Shown here in pieces: positions 16,589-24,920 of a stretch of DNA of 64,000 bases. The notes under the pieces were generated by a model. That model saw nothing but the letters and a program-made list of their open reading frames with translations. It was not told the origin of the DNA and made no database searches. The stretch lies in NCBI RefSeq assembly GCF_016342705.1, contig NZ_JAEINV010000006.1, positions 1-64,000 of the forward strand, given 5' to 3'. This DNA is from Lutibacter sp. GTDB taxonomy: Bacteria; Bacteroidota; Bacteroidia; Flavobacteriales; Flavobacteriaceae. The position numbers and the translations under genes are program-made. Numbering within the stretch: the stretch's first letter is position 1; each line of letters starts with the position of its first letter.

Positions 16589-19057
16589 ATGAAACATCTG
16601 TTATTAATTGAAGACGACCAGGTTGATCAAATGGCTTTTGAAAGGTTTGCAAGCACCAGTGAATTTAATTTCACATATAAGGTTGCAAATTCAATTTCAC
16701 AAGCAAAAGACACGCTTAAAATTGAAAAATTTGACGCCATTGTTTCCGATTATTTTTTAGGTGATGGCAATGCTTTTGAAATATTAGAATTAAAATTTGA
16801 TATTCCAATAATTGTAATAACAGGTACCGGAAGTGAAGAAATTGCAGTACAAGCCTTAAAAATGGGTGCATATGATTATTTAATAAAAGATGTTGATGGC
16901 TTTTATTTAAAAATGTTGCCTATAACTGTTGAAAATGCACTTCAAAGATTTCAATCTGAAAAAGAATTAAAAGAATACCATACAAATTTAGAAGAATTAA
17001 TTGCCCAAAAAACAGCAGAACTAAAAAAAGAAATTGAAATTAATAAAGAAACTTCAGAAGATCTTTTAAAAATGAATATGATTTTTAAAAACTCAAATGA
17101 AGTTACTTTTATGACCGATTTTAATGGAGTTATTACTTTTGTAAATCCTAAATTTACAGAATTGTATGGATATACTTCAGAAGAAGTAGTTGGAAAAAAA
17201 ACTCCTAGAATTTTAAAAAGTAACATTCCAAATAATATTGATTATGATAGTTTTTGGACTAAATTAACCAATAAACAAAGCATTTCTAACTTTAGTTATA
17301 TCAATAAAAAAAAGGATGATTCATTAATTCCAATTGAAGGTTCTTTTGAACCAATTCTTGATTCTGAAAAAAAAATCATCGGTTATTTAGTCATACAAAG
17401 AGATATTTCTGATAGAATAAAAAGTCAAAATATTCAAAAAGTATTATTTAATATTTCCAATGCAGTTAACACAACTAAAAATTTAAAGCAATTAATAAAA
17501 TCAATAAAAAAAGAATTACAAATAATCATAGATTCTACAAATTTTTATATTGCTCTTTACGATGACATTAACAACAAAATTACGCTACCCTTTTTTGAAG
17601 ATGAAAAAGATTTTTTTACTTCAATACCTGCAGAAAATTCAATAACTGAATTTATCATAAAAACCAAAAAACCATTATTAGCCTCTGGAGAAGAACTAGT
17701 TGCATTAGGAAAAGAAAAAAACTTTAATATTGTTGGAACTATTCCAAAACAATGGCTTGGTGTTCCTATTAAAGTTGGAGAAGTAATAACAGGCGTAATT
17801 GTACTGCAAAGCTATAAAAGCACAAAGGCTTTTACCGAGGATGATAAGAATTTATTAATCTTTGTATCTGACCAAATTGGTCTTTCTATTCAAAATAAAA
17901 AAATTGAAGAAGACCTAACAATAGCTTTGGAAAAAGCTACAGAGTCCGACAAACTTAAAACTGCATTTCTTCATAACATAAGTCATGAAATTAGAACACC
18001 CATGAACGGAATATTGGGTTTTACCAGTCTTTTAAAAAACCCTCAATTATCGGATGAAAAACAACAATCTTTTATTGATATAATTACCAAAAGTGGAGAA
18101 CGTATGCTAAATACGTTAAATGATTTAATGGATATGTCTAAATTAGAAACAGGACAGGCAAAATTGAATTTAACGGAAACAAATATAAATCAAGAATTAG
18201 AAATTTTATTTTCCTTTTTTAAACAAGAAGCAACCAATAAAAAATTACTTTTAAACTTAACCCTACCAAAAGGAGAAAATCATATTTCTATTAATACTGA
18301 TAGAGAAAAATTATATGCAGTACTTAGTAACCTCCTAAAAAATGCTTTAAAATTCACAAATATTGGAGGCATTGATTTTGGATATACTTTAAAGGAAAAC
18401 TGCTTGGAGTTTTATATTATGGATACCGGTATTGGAATACCTAAAAACCGACAAACAGCAATTTTTGAAAGATTTATACAAGCAGATATTTCTGATGAAT
18501 TAGTATTTGATGGCTCTGGATTAGGTTTGTCTATTTCAAAATCATATGTAGAAATGCTTGGTGGTGAAATTTGGGTAGAATCTATTGAAAACCAAGGTTC
18601 ACAATTTTTCTTTACCATTCCTATTGATTCAAACAATACTGTTTTAAAAGAAATACCACATGAAATTGAAACTACAGAAGCTGTAAACGCTAATAAAATA
18701 TCAGTGTTAATTGTTGAAGATGAAGAAATTGCTTCCATATATTTATCTATTATTATGGAAGATTATTGTTCATCCATATATAGAGCTGTAAATGGTGAAG
18801 TTGCTTTAAAAGTTTTTAATGAACATCCTGAAATTGACCTCATTTTATTGGATATTAAAATGCCAAAAATGAATGGTTATGAAACAGTTTTAAAAATTAG
18901 AGAAAAAAATAGAGATGTTGTTATTATAGCTCAAACTGCATTTACATTTCCAGGAGACCAAGAAAAAGCATTACGTTATGGTTGTACAGATTATATTTCA
19001 AAACCTATAAAAGCAACTAATTTAATTGCTCTAGTAAAAAAATATTTTGATATATAA
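16589..19057 (+). CDS. hybrid histidine kinase with N- and C-terminal receivers
   Basis: An 822-aa cytoplasmic protein with no membrane segment. In order it has a receiver with IEDD and phospho-acceptor Asp54 (IVSDYFLGDG), a coiled coil (about 125-155), a PAS domain (about 160-280, ending QRDISDRI) and a GAF domain (about 290-430). The HisKA domain has His466 in HNISHEIRTPMNG. The ATPase domain has NLLKNALKFTN and GSGLGLSISKS. A second receiver has Asp755 in LLLDIKMPKMNG. The two receivers suggest that it takes phosphate from the upstream modules and relays or regulates within the set. No histidine phosphotransfer domain or DNA-binding output is visible. It ends 10 bp from the convergent TPR kinase. 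Confidence 0.9.
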   Translation: MKHLLLIEDDQVDQMAFERFASTSEFNFTYKVANSISQAKDTLKIEKFDAIVSDYFLGDGNAFEILELKFDIPIIVITGTGSEEIAVQALKMGAYDYLIKDVDGFYLKMLPITVENALQRFQSEKELKEYHTNLEELIAQKTAELKKEIEINKETSEDLLKMNMIFKNSNEVTFMTDFNGVITFVNPKFTELYGYTSEEVVGKKTPRILKSNIPNNIDYDSFWTKLTNKQSISNFSYINKKKDDSLIPIEGSFEPILDSEKKIIGYLVIQRDISDRIKSQNIQKVLFNISNAVNTTKNLKQLIKSIKKELQIIIDSTNFYIALYDDINNKITLPFFEDEKDFFTSIPAENSITEFIIKTKKPLLASGEELVALGKEKNFNIVGTIPKQWLGVPIKVGEVITGVIVLQSYKSTKAFTEDDKNLLIFVSDQIGLSIQNKKIEEDLTIALEKATESDKLKTAFLHNISHEIRTPMNGILGFTSLLKNPQLSDEKQQSFIDIITKSGERMLNTLNDLMDMSKLETGQAKLNLTETNINQELEILFSFFKQEATNKKLLLNLTLPKGENHISINTDREKLYAVLSNLLKNALKFTNIGGIDFGYTLKENCLEFYIMDTGIGIPKNRQTAIFERFIQADISDELVFDGSGLGLSISKSYVEMLGGEIWVESIENQGSQFFFTIPIDSNNTVLKEIPHEIETTEAVNANKISVLIVEDEEIASIYLSIIMEDYCSSIYRAVNGEVALKVFNEHPEIDLILLDIKMPKMNGYETVLKIREKNRDVVIIAQTAFTFPGDQEKALRYGCTDYISKPIKATNLIALVKKYFDI

Positions 19058-19067
19058 TTTTAGCAAA

Positions 19068-20747
19068 TTAACCTTTAAAGATTGGTAATGTAAATTTAAA
19101 CTCACTACCTACATTTGGAGTACTTTCAACCCAAATTTTACCGCCACTTTTTTCAACAAAATCTTTGCATAAAATAAGTCCTAATCCTGAGCCATGCTCG
19201 TTGGCTGTTCCTACACTCGTATTTTTAATTTCAATATTAAATAGGTTTTCAATTTCATCTGCTGCAATTCCAATACCATTATCTTTTACACAAATTTCAA
19301 CAAAATCTTCTTTTATTGTTGAGTAAATTTGTATCTCACCCTTTGAATAAGTAAATTTAATTGAATTTGAAACTAAATTTCTTAAAACAGTGTTAATCAT
19401 ATTTTCATCTGCATACACAAAAATATGATTATCCACATTATTAATAATATTAATTTCCTTATTAAATGCCTGAATTTCAACAAATGAAATTGATTCTGAC
19501 ACTAATAATGCCAATTCAATTTTTGTAGGAGTAAAACTCAAATTACCAGACTGATTATTAGCCCAAAGCAATAAATTTGACAATAAGTTTGAAGCTTTTA
19601 AAGAGGATCCTTTAATGATTTTTAAAAATTTCAGCTTTTTTTCATCTGAATATTCTTTATAATTATCAATTAAAAGTTCTGTAAAACCTTGTATGGAATT
19701 AAATGGATTTTTTAAATCATGTGCAATTATTGAAAAAAACTTATCTTTTGTACTATTCAGTTGCTTTAATTTTATTGTTTGCTGTTGAATTTCTTCATTC
19801 ATCTTATTAATTTGATGATTTTTAAATTCCATTAAATTATATGCTTTTTTCTTAGCGGTATGAAGATTTATGGAAATTACTAAAAAAACAACAAAAATTG
19901 TCATTAAAATAATTAATACATAACTAATCTTTTTTTCGTTTTCATACTTAATTTCTGCTAATTCATTTTTAGAAGACAACTCATCAATAGTTAACCTTTT
20001 ATTTTCTAACTCATTAAGCGCATGAAACAAACCTACATTTTTTCTCTTTTCCTTCTCAAAAACACTATCTCTTAATTTATTATACTTTTTCAGGTATTCG
20101 TATGACTTTTTTAGATTTCCAATTTTATCATAATTATCAGCTAAAGATTGAAGGTTTTCTATTTGAAATTGCAAATCTCCAGTTTCTACTGATAAATTCA
20201 AACTTTTAAAATTGTAATCAATAGCTTTATTAATGTTATTTTGTTTGATATTCAAATTCGCTAAATTATAATAAATGATAATTTCTAAACCAGTTGCATT
20301 GTTTTCGTTTACAATCTTCATTGCTTTATCAAAATATAAAATAGCTTCATTATATTGTTTTAAACTAATATAACAATCACCTATATTATTATAGTTAGTT
20401 GCTAAACCTTCTTTAAAATTAAATTTCTCTTGAATTTTAATTGATTTATAATAATAATTTAAACCTTTTGAAATATTTTTATTATCTGCATATACATTTC
20501 CAAGATTTGTATAGCAAGTTGCAACGCCATCTTCATCGTGTAATTCAACATATAACTTTAAAGCATCATTAAAATATTTTGAAGCAAATTCATAATTTTC
20601 CTGCCCGTAATATAAGTTTCCTATATCAACATAATTCATTGCAACGCCATCACGATTATTTAATATTTTATCATAAACTTTTAATGACTTTAAAAAATAC
20701 TGAATTGCCAAATCCTCTCTAAAAAGAAGCGTATACACTCTTCCCAT
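19068..20747 (-). CDS. 3' fragment: TPR/histidine kinase core after the internal stop
   Basis: This is the longest open frame of the broken kinase gene, beginning at an internal ATG (MGRVYTLLF). It keeps about five TPR repeats, one membrane segment (about 273-295), the HisKA box with His343 and a complete ATPase domain. It lacks the signal peptide, so if translation restarted here the TPRs would probably stay in the cytoplasm. It is listed separately because automatic annotation may call it as a gene. I regard it as part of the disrupted gene. Confidence 0.6.
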   Translation of the reverse strand: MGRVYTLLFREDLAIQYFLKSLKVYDKILNNRDGVAMNYVDIGNLYYGQENYEFASKYFNDALKLYVELHDEDGVATCYTNLGNVYADNKNISKGLNYYYKSIKIQEKFNFKEGLATNYNNIGDCYISLKQYNEAILYFDKAMKIVNENNATGLEIIIYYNLANLNIKQNNINKAIDYNFKSLNLSVETGDLQFQIENLQSLADNYDKIGNLKKSYEYLKKYNKLRDSVFEKEKRKNVGLFHALNELENKRLTIDELSSKNELAEIKYENEKKISYVLIILMTIFVVFLVISINLHTAKKKAYNLMEFKNHQINKMNEEIQQQTIKLKQLNSTKDKFFSIIAHDLKNPFNSIQGFTELLIDNYKEYSDEKKLKFLKIIKGSSLKASNLLSNLLLWANNQSGNLSFTPTKIELALLVSESISFVEIQAFNKEINIINNVDNHIFVYADENMINTVLRNLVSNSIKFTYSKGEIQIYSTIKEDFVEICVKDNGIGIAADEIENLFNIEIKNTSVGTANEHGSGLGLILCKDFVEKSGGKIWVESTPNVGSEFKFTLPIFKG

Positions 20748-20810
20748 ATAATTAAATAAATTGGCAATTTCAATGCTATTATTTATGCTTTCATATTTCA
20801 GTAGTGCATT

Positions 20811-21131
20811 TTAAAAATTTCCTAAAGCCTCTACATATCTACCTGAATAGTAATAATTTATTGCAGCTTTTTTATATGCTTTTGCTAAATAAAATTGAGA
20901 TTTACTAATTTCAGCTACTTTAACCGCTTTATTATAGTAATAAAATGAAGAATCACTTTTTTCAGAAAATTTAAATTGATCTGCAATTTTAATAAGTATT
21001 GAAACTTTTGACGTATCTATAGTTTCATTTAACAAATCTAACTTTAATTGCTCAATATTTTTAGCAACTTCTTGACTAAAAATAGAAGAGTAAAAACCAA
21101 TAAGCAATAAAATAAATAATCTAATTTTCAC
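20811..21131 (-). CDS. 5' fragment: signal peptide and first TPRs of the broken kinase
   Basis: This 106-aa open frame holds the signal peptide MKIRLFILLLIGFYSSIFSQ and the first TPR helices (ADQFKFSEKSDSSFYYYNKA onward). It stops at TAA in the middle of a TPR unit. On its own it would be a short secreted TPR stub. It is the N-terminus of the disrupted kinase. Confidence 0.6.
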   Translation of the reverse strand: MKIRLFILLLIGFYSSIFSQEVAKNIEQLKLDLLNETIDTSKVSILIKIADQFKFSEKSDSSFYYYNKAVKVAEISKSQFYLAKAYKKAAINYYYSGRYVEALGNF

Positions 21132-21242
21132 TAAAACATTTTTAATGGGAACTAAACAAACTAATTTCTAATTAATTGTAAGTAACAAACTTAAACTAAT
21201 TTTTTTTAATATAATCTTAGAATCATTCTAATTTAGAAATGA

Positions 21243-21677
21243 CTACTGAGAATGATCAGAAACAATCACCCATTTATTATCAATTTTTTTAAAAATAAGT
21301 GTAAAAATACCATTCGCATCACCAGATTGTCTTTTTAAATAATACTCTCCAGTTAATGAATATAAATTTTTTGCTAAAAAATCGGTGCTTAAAACCTTAA
21401 ATGTTAAAGTACCCGTATGATACGGAGTTGGATAATTTTTTTTATAATTTTTAAAGGTTTGTTCCCAACCATAAGTAATTCCATTTTTACCAATAAACTG
21501 AAGCTTTTCAGATTTCCAATACACATCCATATAAGCTTCCATATCTCCTTTACTCCAATTTTCAGCACTTTTAGTTAATGCCTTTTTAATATCCTCAATA
21601 TCATTATCTTTATTTTTTTGAACTTCACAATTGGTTAAAAATACTCCAACAAACAATATAATTCCTAACTTTTTCAC
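21243..21677 (-). CDS. DUF4440/SnoaL-like lipoprotein
   Basis: A 144-aa lipoprotein with lipobox LTNC (Cys17), followed by a cone-shaped NTF2-like fold of the DUF4440 type. It shows AENWSKGDMEAYMDVYW near 36-52, FIGKNGITYGWEQTFKNY, and the final strand ANGIFTLIFKKIDNKWVIVSDHSQ. These domains bind small molecules or act as simple enzymes. No function can be given from sequence. One base separates its start from the stop of the GNAT gene on the same strand, so the two are likely co-transcribed with a second GNAT gene. Confidence 0.8.
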   Translation of the reverse strand: MKKLGIILFVGVFLTNCEVQKNKDNDIEDIKKALTKSAENWSKGDMEAYMDVYWKSEKLQFIGKNGITYGWEQTFKNYKKNYPTPYHTGTLTFKVLSTDFLAKNLYSLTGEYYLKRQSGDANGIFTLIFKKIDNKWVIVSDHSQ

Positions 21678-21678
21678 C

Positions 21679-22110
21679 TTATAAATTTTTAAACATTACA
21701 TAATGCTCACCTACGTATTCAATATTAAATTTTGATCCAAAAGTTTTTAAACCTTGTTTTTCATAAAATGGAACAGCAATAACTCTAGCATTGCACCACA
21801 AGCAATTAATTTTCATTTCTTGCAAAATTTCAAAAGCTTTATCCATCATTAATTTACCAGCTCCAATACCTTGATATTCCGTAAGTGTTGCCATTCCTCT
21901 TAGTTGAAATTGACTCCCTTTCAAATCCGGATTTTCAGCTTTTACATAGCTTGAAACAGCTATTAATTTTTTATCTTTAAATGCTCCTAAATGAAAAGTA
22001 TCATCATTTAAATCTCCTCCAAATTTATAAGGCAATGGAATATTTTTTCTTAAAACCTCTAAACGAATGGGATAGGTTTCAACTGTAGTTATTTTTTTAA
22101 CTTCTATCAT
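21679..22110 (-). CDS. GNAT family N-acetyltransferase
   Basis: A 143-aa single-domain acetyltransferase. The acetyl-CoA binding loop is visible in RGMATLTEYQGIGAGKLMM (residues 72-90), followed by the helix MDKAFEIL and the strand NCLWCNARVIAVPFYEKQGL, the usual GNAT end motif. The substrate is unknown. Its start overlaps the end of the upstream GNAT gene by 14 bp, which points to translational coupling. The two GNATs and the DUF4440 lipoprotein form a small operon. Confidence 0.85.
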   Translation of the reverse strand: MIEVKKITTVETYPIRLEVLRKNIPLPYKFGGDLNDDTFHLGAFKDKKLIAVSSYVKAENPDLKGSQFQLRGMATLTEYQGIGAGKLMMDKAFEILQEMKINCLWCNARVIAVPFYEKQGLKTFGSKFNIEYVGEHYVMFKNL

Positions 22111-22606
22111 AATTTATTTCAAATAAAACTGCTGGTTGATTATCATATTCAAATTTTTTAACGACTTTAAATTTACATTTTTTTAGCACACGAATTGAAG
22201 CTAAATTTTTAACATAAACCCTACCAATAATTTTAACTAATTTTAAGTGAATAAAGCCATAATTTATGCAGGCTAAACTGGCTTCTGTTGCATAACCATT
22301 TCCCCATTCATTTTGAAAAAAACGAAATCCTAAATCAACCTCACCAGAATTTTTATCTTTTTTTAAACCACACCAACCTATAAATTTAGTTGTTTCTTTT
22401 AAACAAACTGCCCATCTACCAAAACCATTTATTTTATAATCTTTATACAAAGAGATAAATTCTTCTGCTTCAAAAATAGATTTAAAAGGTTTGTTTCCTG
22501 TGTATTTTATAACTTCAGTATTATTATTTAAATTAAACAAATAAATAGCATCTGCTTGTTCAAATTCTCTTAAATACAATCTTTCTGTTTGTAAAATAAT
22601 TTTCAT
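22097..22606 (-). CDS. GNAT acetyltransferase, RimJ/RimL type
   Basis: A 169-aa protein of the ribosomal-protein-alanine acetyltransferase-like group (Acetyltransf_3). It starts LQTERLYLREFEQADA and contains FIGWCGLKKDKNSGEVDLGF and NEWGNGYATEASLACINYGF, the acetyl-CoA loop. It ends with NLASIRVLKKCKFKVVKKFEYD. Homologues acetylate protein N-termini or small amines, and the substrate here is open. It opens the GNAT-GNAT-DUF4440 operon and is divergent, with a 36-bp gap, from a third, broken GNAT gene. Confidence 0.87.
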   Translation of the reverse strand: MKIILQTERLYLREFEQADAIYLFNLNNNTEVIKYTGNKPFKSIFEAEEFISLYKDYKINGFGRWAVCLKETTKFIGWCGLKKDKNSGEVDLGFRFFQNEWGNGYATEASLACINYGFIHLKLVKIIGRVYVKNLASIRVLKKCKFKVVKKFEYDNQPAVLFEINYDRS

Positions 22607-22642
22607 ATTATTGATAAAAGAAATGCTAATTTACAATTTAAC

Positions 22643-23070
22643 ATGGAAACTATTGATATTAAACTAATTCCAACTGAGAATATTTTAATTATTTTACCTC
22701 TTTTAAAAGAATTGAATTCATATACTGATGAAAACATTTTAAAAGATAGAATTATAGATATGTCGAAAAATCCAAATTATAAGTGCGTTGGAGTATATAC
22801 GAATACAAAATTAATTGGTATTTCTGGATTGTGGTTTATAACAAGACACTATTGTGGTAAACAATTGAACCAGATCACGTAGTTATAAATAGCGAATTTA
22901 GGAGTAAAGGCATAGGTAAAATACTGTTTAAATGGATCTATAATTACACCAAAAACATTGGTTATGAAGCAACTGAGTTAAACACCTATATTGAAAATAC
23001 TAAGTCTCACCAATTTTATGAAAATGAAGGGTTTAAAAAGTTGGGTTATCATTATATAAAAAAAATATAA
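22643..23070 (+). pseudogene. GNAT acetyltransferase disrupted by a frameshift
   Basis: The first frame (22643-22882) encodes a GNAT N-terminus (ETIDIKLIPTENILIILPLL and GVYTNTKLIGISGLWF) and ends shortly after HYCGK. A second frame starting at about 22861 gives the missing C-terminal half, with TIEPDHVVINSEFRSKGIGK (acetyl-CoA loop) and NTKSHQFYENEGFKKLGYHY, ending at TAA 23068-23070. One extra A in the AAA run at 22859-22861 would join them as CGKTIEPDHV. The gene is therefore split by a one-base deletion in a homopolymer, which could be real decay or a sequence error. Confidence 0.85.
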
Positions 23071-23087
23071 AATTCTTTAAAAATCAC

Positions 23088-23117
23088 TTGCCAGATTGCA
23101 AATTGATTGTATATTTG
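23088..23117 (+). promoter_or_regulatory. promoter of the tRNA-Gly gene
   Basis: TTG at 23088-23090, a 19-bp spacer and TATATTTG at 23110-23117 match the Bacteroidota promoter consensus TTG-N19-TAnnTTTG exactly. The tRNA starts 11 bp downstream of the -7 element. Confidence 0.8.
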
Positions 23118-23128
23118 CAACCGTTAAT

Positions 23129-23201
23129 GCGAGAGTAGCTCAGTTGGTAGAGCTTCAGCCTTCCAAGCTGACTGTCGCCGGTTCGAGCCCGGTCTCTCGC
23201 T
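23129..23201 (+). tRNA. tRNA-Gly (anticodon TCC)
   Basis: The cloverleaf can be drawn completely. The acceptor stem is GCGAGAG/CTCTCGC, the D-arm GCTC/GAGC around AGTTGGTA, the anticodon stem TCAGC/GCTGA with loop CTTCCAA (anticodon TCC), the variable loop CTGTC, and the T-arm GCCGG/CCGGT with loop TTCGAGC. The discriminator base is T, as is usual for tRNA-Gly. The 3' CCA is not encoded. It lies downstream of a consensus promoter and before a strong terminator, so it is a single-gene unit. Confidence 0.97.
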
Positions 23202-23202
23202 C

Positions 23203-23234
23203 AAAAAAAGCCAAACTTTATGTTTGGCTTTTTT
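23203..23234. terminator. terminator of tRNA-Gly, shared with the rhomboid gene
   Basis: The A-rich arm AAAAAAGCCAAAC pairs with GTTTGGCTTTTTT around the loop TTTAT. It begins 1-2 bases after the tRNA and reaches the stop codon of the convergent rhomboid gene, so it likely serves both strands. Confidence 0.85.
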
Positions 23235-23878
23235 CATTTTAGCTTATGTCCAAAAAGTAATAATAATACAATTGGAATTCCTAATAAAATCACCGTCATA
23301 GTACTATATAAAAAAGCATCTGGATATACCAAAAGCAACAATGCATAACCTCCAATTGCACCACCTAAATGCGCTGTATGTCCAACATTTCCTAATTGTT
23401 TTTTCATTCCATAAATAGAATATAATAAATATCCCACTCCAAAAATGTAACCAGGAATTGGAATTGGCAGTGGAAACATCATTAAATTCATTCCTGGGTT
23501 TAATAAAATAGCAGCATAAATAATTCCTGCTACTGCTCCTGAAGCACCTACTGCAGAATAATACAATTCACTTTTATGATAAGTTTGTGTTAAAACACTT
23601 CCTGCTATTAAACTCCCAAAATATATAATTAGAAACTTTAATATTCCTAATTTTACTATAATAATAGGTGCAAATATGTACAAAACATACATATTTAAAA
23701 TTAGATGCATATAATCTACATGTAAAAAACCAGAAGTTAACATTCTTATTTTTTCACCTCGGTTTATGGCTCCTATTTGAAATTTATATTTATCAAAAAA
23801 CAAACGATCACTAAATCCTTTAATAGAAGCCAATACATTTGCTACAATTATTAAAAGAAGAACTTTATCTATATTCAT
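23234..23878 (-). CDS. rhomboid family intramembrane serine protease
   Basis: A 214-aa membrane protein with six predicted helices and a complete rhomboid catalytic set. GASGAVAG carries the nucleophile Ser113, HTAHLGG carries His170, and HLILN (58-62) matches the HxxxN oxyanion motif. The family cleaves transmembrane segments of single-pass proteins. The substrate is unknown. The gene is a single unit, convergent with tRNA-Gly. Confidence 0.92.
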   Translation of the reverse strand: MNIDKVLLLIIVANVLASIKGFSDRLFFDKYKFQIGAINRGEKIRMLTSGFLHVDYMHLILNMYVLYIFAPIIIVKLGILKFLIIYFGSLIAGSVLTQTYHKSELYYSAVGASGAVAGIIYAAILLNPGMNLMMFPLPIPIPGYIFGVGYLLYSIYGMKKQLGNVGHTAHLGGAIGGYALLLLVYPDAFLYSTMTVILLGIPIVLLLLFGHKLK

Positions 23879-24077
23879 TATATATATTTTACTTCACGAA
23901 AATATAAAAAATAGTTGAGATAAATTTTTGAAAAAAACTATAAGGTTAGACTAACTTATTCTTTAACACATAATTAACAATAATGTTCTGATTTTGGCAT
24001 AAGTATTGTAAATAATTATATACGAAGCGAAGAATTGGTAAACTTTGTTTTAATTATATAATTTAAGTTTGGTTAAT

Positions 24078-24110
24078 AAAAAAAGCGCAATATAATATTG
24101 CGCTTTTTTT
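24078..24110. terminator. terminator after the OB-fold-like lipoprotein gene
   Basis: AAAAAAAGCGCAATAT pairs with ATATTGCGCTTTTTTT, giving a long stem with A and T tails. It lies about 20 bp beyond the stop codon of the leftward lipoprotein gene. The rest of the interval 23879-24077 is AT-rich and shows nothing else I can identify. Confidence 0.8.
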
Positions 24111-24131
24111 ATGATATAAAATTATACCTAC

Positions 24132-24857
24132 TTATTTTACTAAAGTTCCTTCCTCAAGAACTATATCATAAACATAACCCGCTCCAAAGTCCTTATTTAA
24201 AACTATGATTCCTTTAAAGGTAACTATATCCCCTTCTTTTACAGTTTCTTGGGTTGTGATTGTTAAATCTCTTTCATTGTTAAATTGCGAACCGTCTTCT
24301 ATATGAACCCAATTTTTATCCATTATGCCATTGTTTACTTTTACAACTTTGCCTCTAACAATTACATTTTTTTTATCTAAAGTAGTTTTACTTTTAAGCA
24401 ATTCTTCAATTGAAATTCCTCCTGTTGCTTTTTCAATTTTTTCGGTGCTAACCATTGTTTCTTCTATGGTATTGCTATGTTCATGCGCATGTTCTTCCTT
24501 AGACGCTTGTATTTCTTCAGTTGTTCTTACATTTTCGGCAAAAGTTATAAAATCAAATGTTTTATCTAATTGTTTGCTTATAAAATCCTTCATAACCATT
24601 CCTCCGTTGTAATAATAAGTGTTTCCAACTTCAACTGGCATATTTGTTATTGCCATCCAGTAATTTTTTCCATCTTCTTCAACATTTAAATATGCGTAAG
24701 CTCCTCCATCAACTTTTTCTTTAACAACAATTTTATGAAGGTCGCTATTTACAGTTTCTAAAGGTGAATTTATCTTAGAATAATTGCCTTTATCTTTACA
24801 ACTTGCAAGTGTTAAAATTAAAATGAATACTGCTAAAAATTTTATTTTATTTTTCAT
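24132..24857 (-). CDS. lipoprotein with C-terminal OB-fold-like domain
   Basis: A 241-aa lipoprotein (lipobox LASC, Cys20) that I cannot name. The first half holds a beta-rich region (about 40-110, KVDGGAYAYLNVEEDGKNYW and later YYNGGMVMKDF). A charged His/Glu-rich linker follows (HAHEHS near 121-126). The C-terminal region (about 150-241) shows NVIVRGKVVKVNNGIMDKNW and then GDIVTFKGIIVLNKDFGAGY, which looks like the OB-fold used for nucleic acid or sugar binding. The histidine patch might bind metal. It stands alone between the rhomboid and ung genes. Confidence 0.75.
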   Translation of the reverse strand: MKNKIKFLAVFILILTLASCKDKGNYSKINSPLETVNSDLHKIVVKEKVDGGAYAYLNVEEDGKNYWMAITNMPVEVGNTYYYNGGMVMKDFISKQLDKTFDFITFAENVRTTEEIQASKEEHAHEHSNTIEETMVSTEKIEKATGGISIEELLKSKTTLDKKNVIVRGKVVKVNNGIMDKNWVHIEDGSQFNNERDLTITTQETVKEGDIVTFKGIIVLNKDFGAGYVYDIVLEEGTLVK

Positions 24858-24920
24858 TATTTTTATTATTTATTTTGATGTAAAATTAATTGAATTTAAC
24901 CTTTAAATGTATGACATTCA

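Larger units (their letters stand above)
19068..21131 (-). pseudogene. TPR sensor histidine kinase interrupted by an in-frame stop
   Basis: The 106-codon open frame from 21131 and the 559-codon frame from 20747 lie in the same reading frame and are separated by one TAA (20811-20813) and 21 open codons. Reading through the stop gives a continuous 687-aa protein: signal peptide (residues 1-19, ending IFSQ), TPR repeats to about residue 350, one membrane segment near 400-420, a coiled coil, a HisKA domain with IIAHDLKNP (His471 in the restored numbering) and an ATPase domain with NGIGIA and GSGLGLILCK. The TPR repeat spans the stop smoothly (EALGNF, stop, NALLKYES), so a single base substitution or a sequencing error explains the break. 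Such kinases are common in Bacteroidota and need the signal peptide for periplasmic TPRs. Confidence 0.85.
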
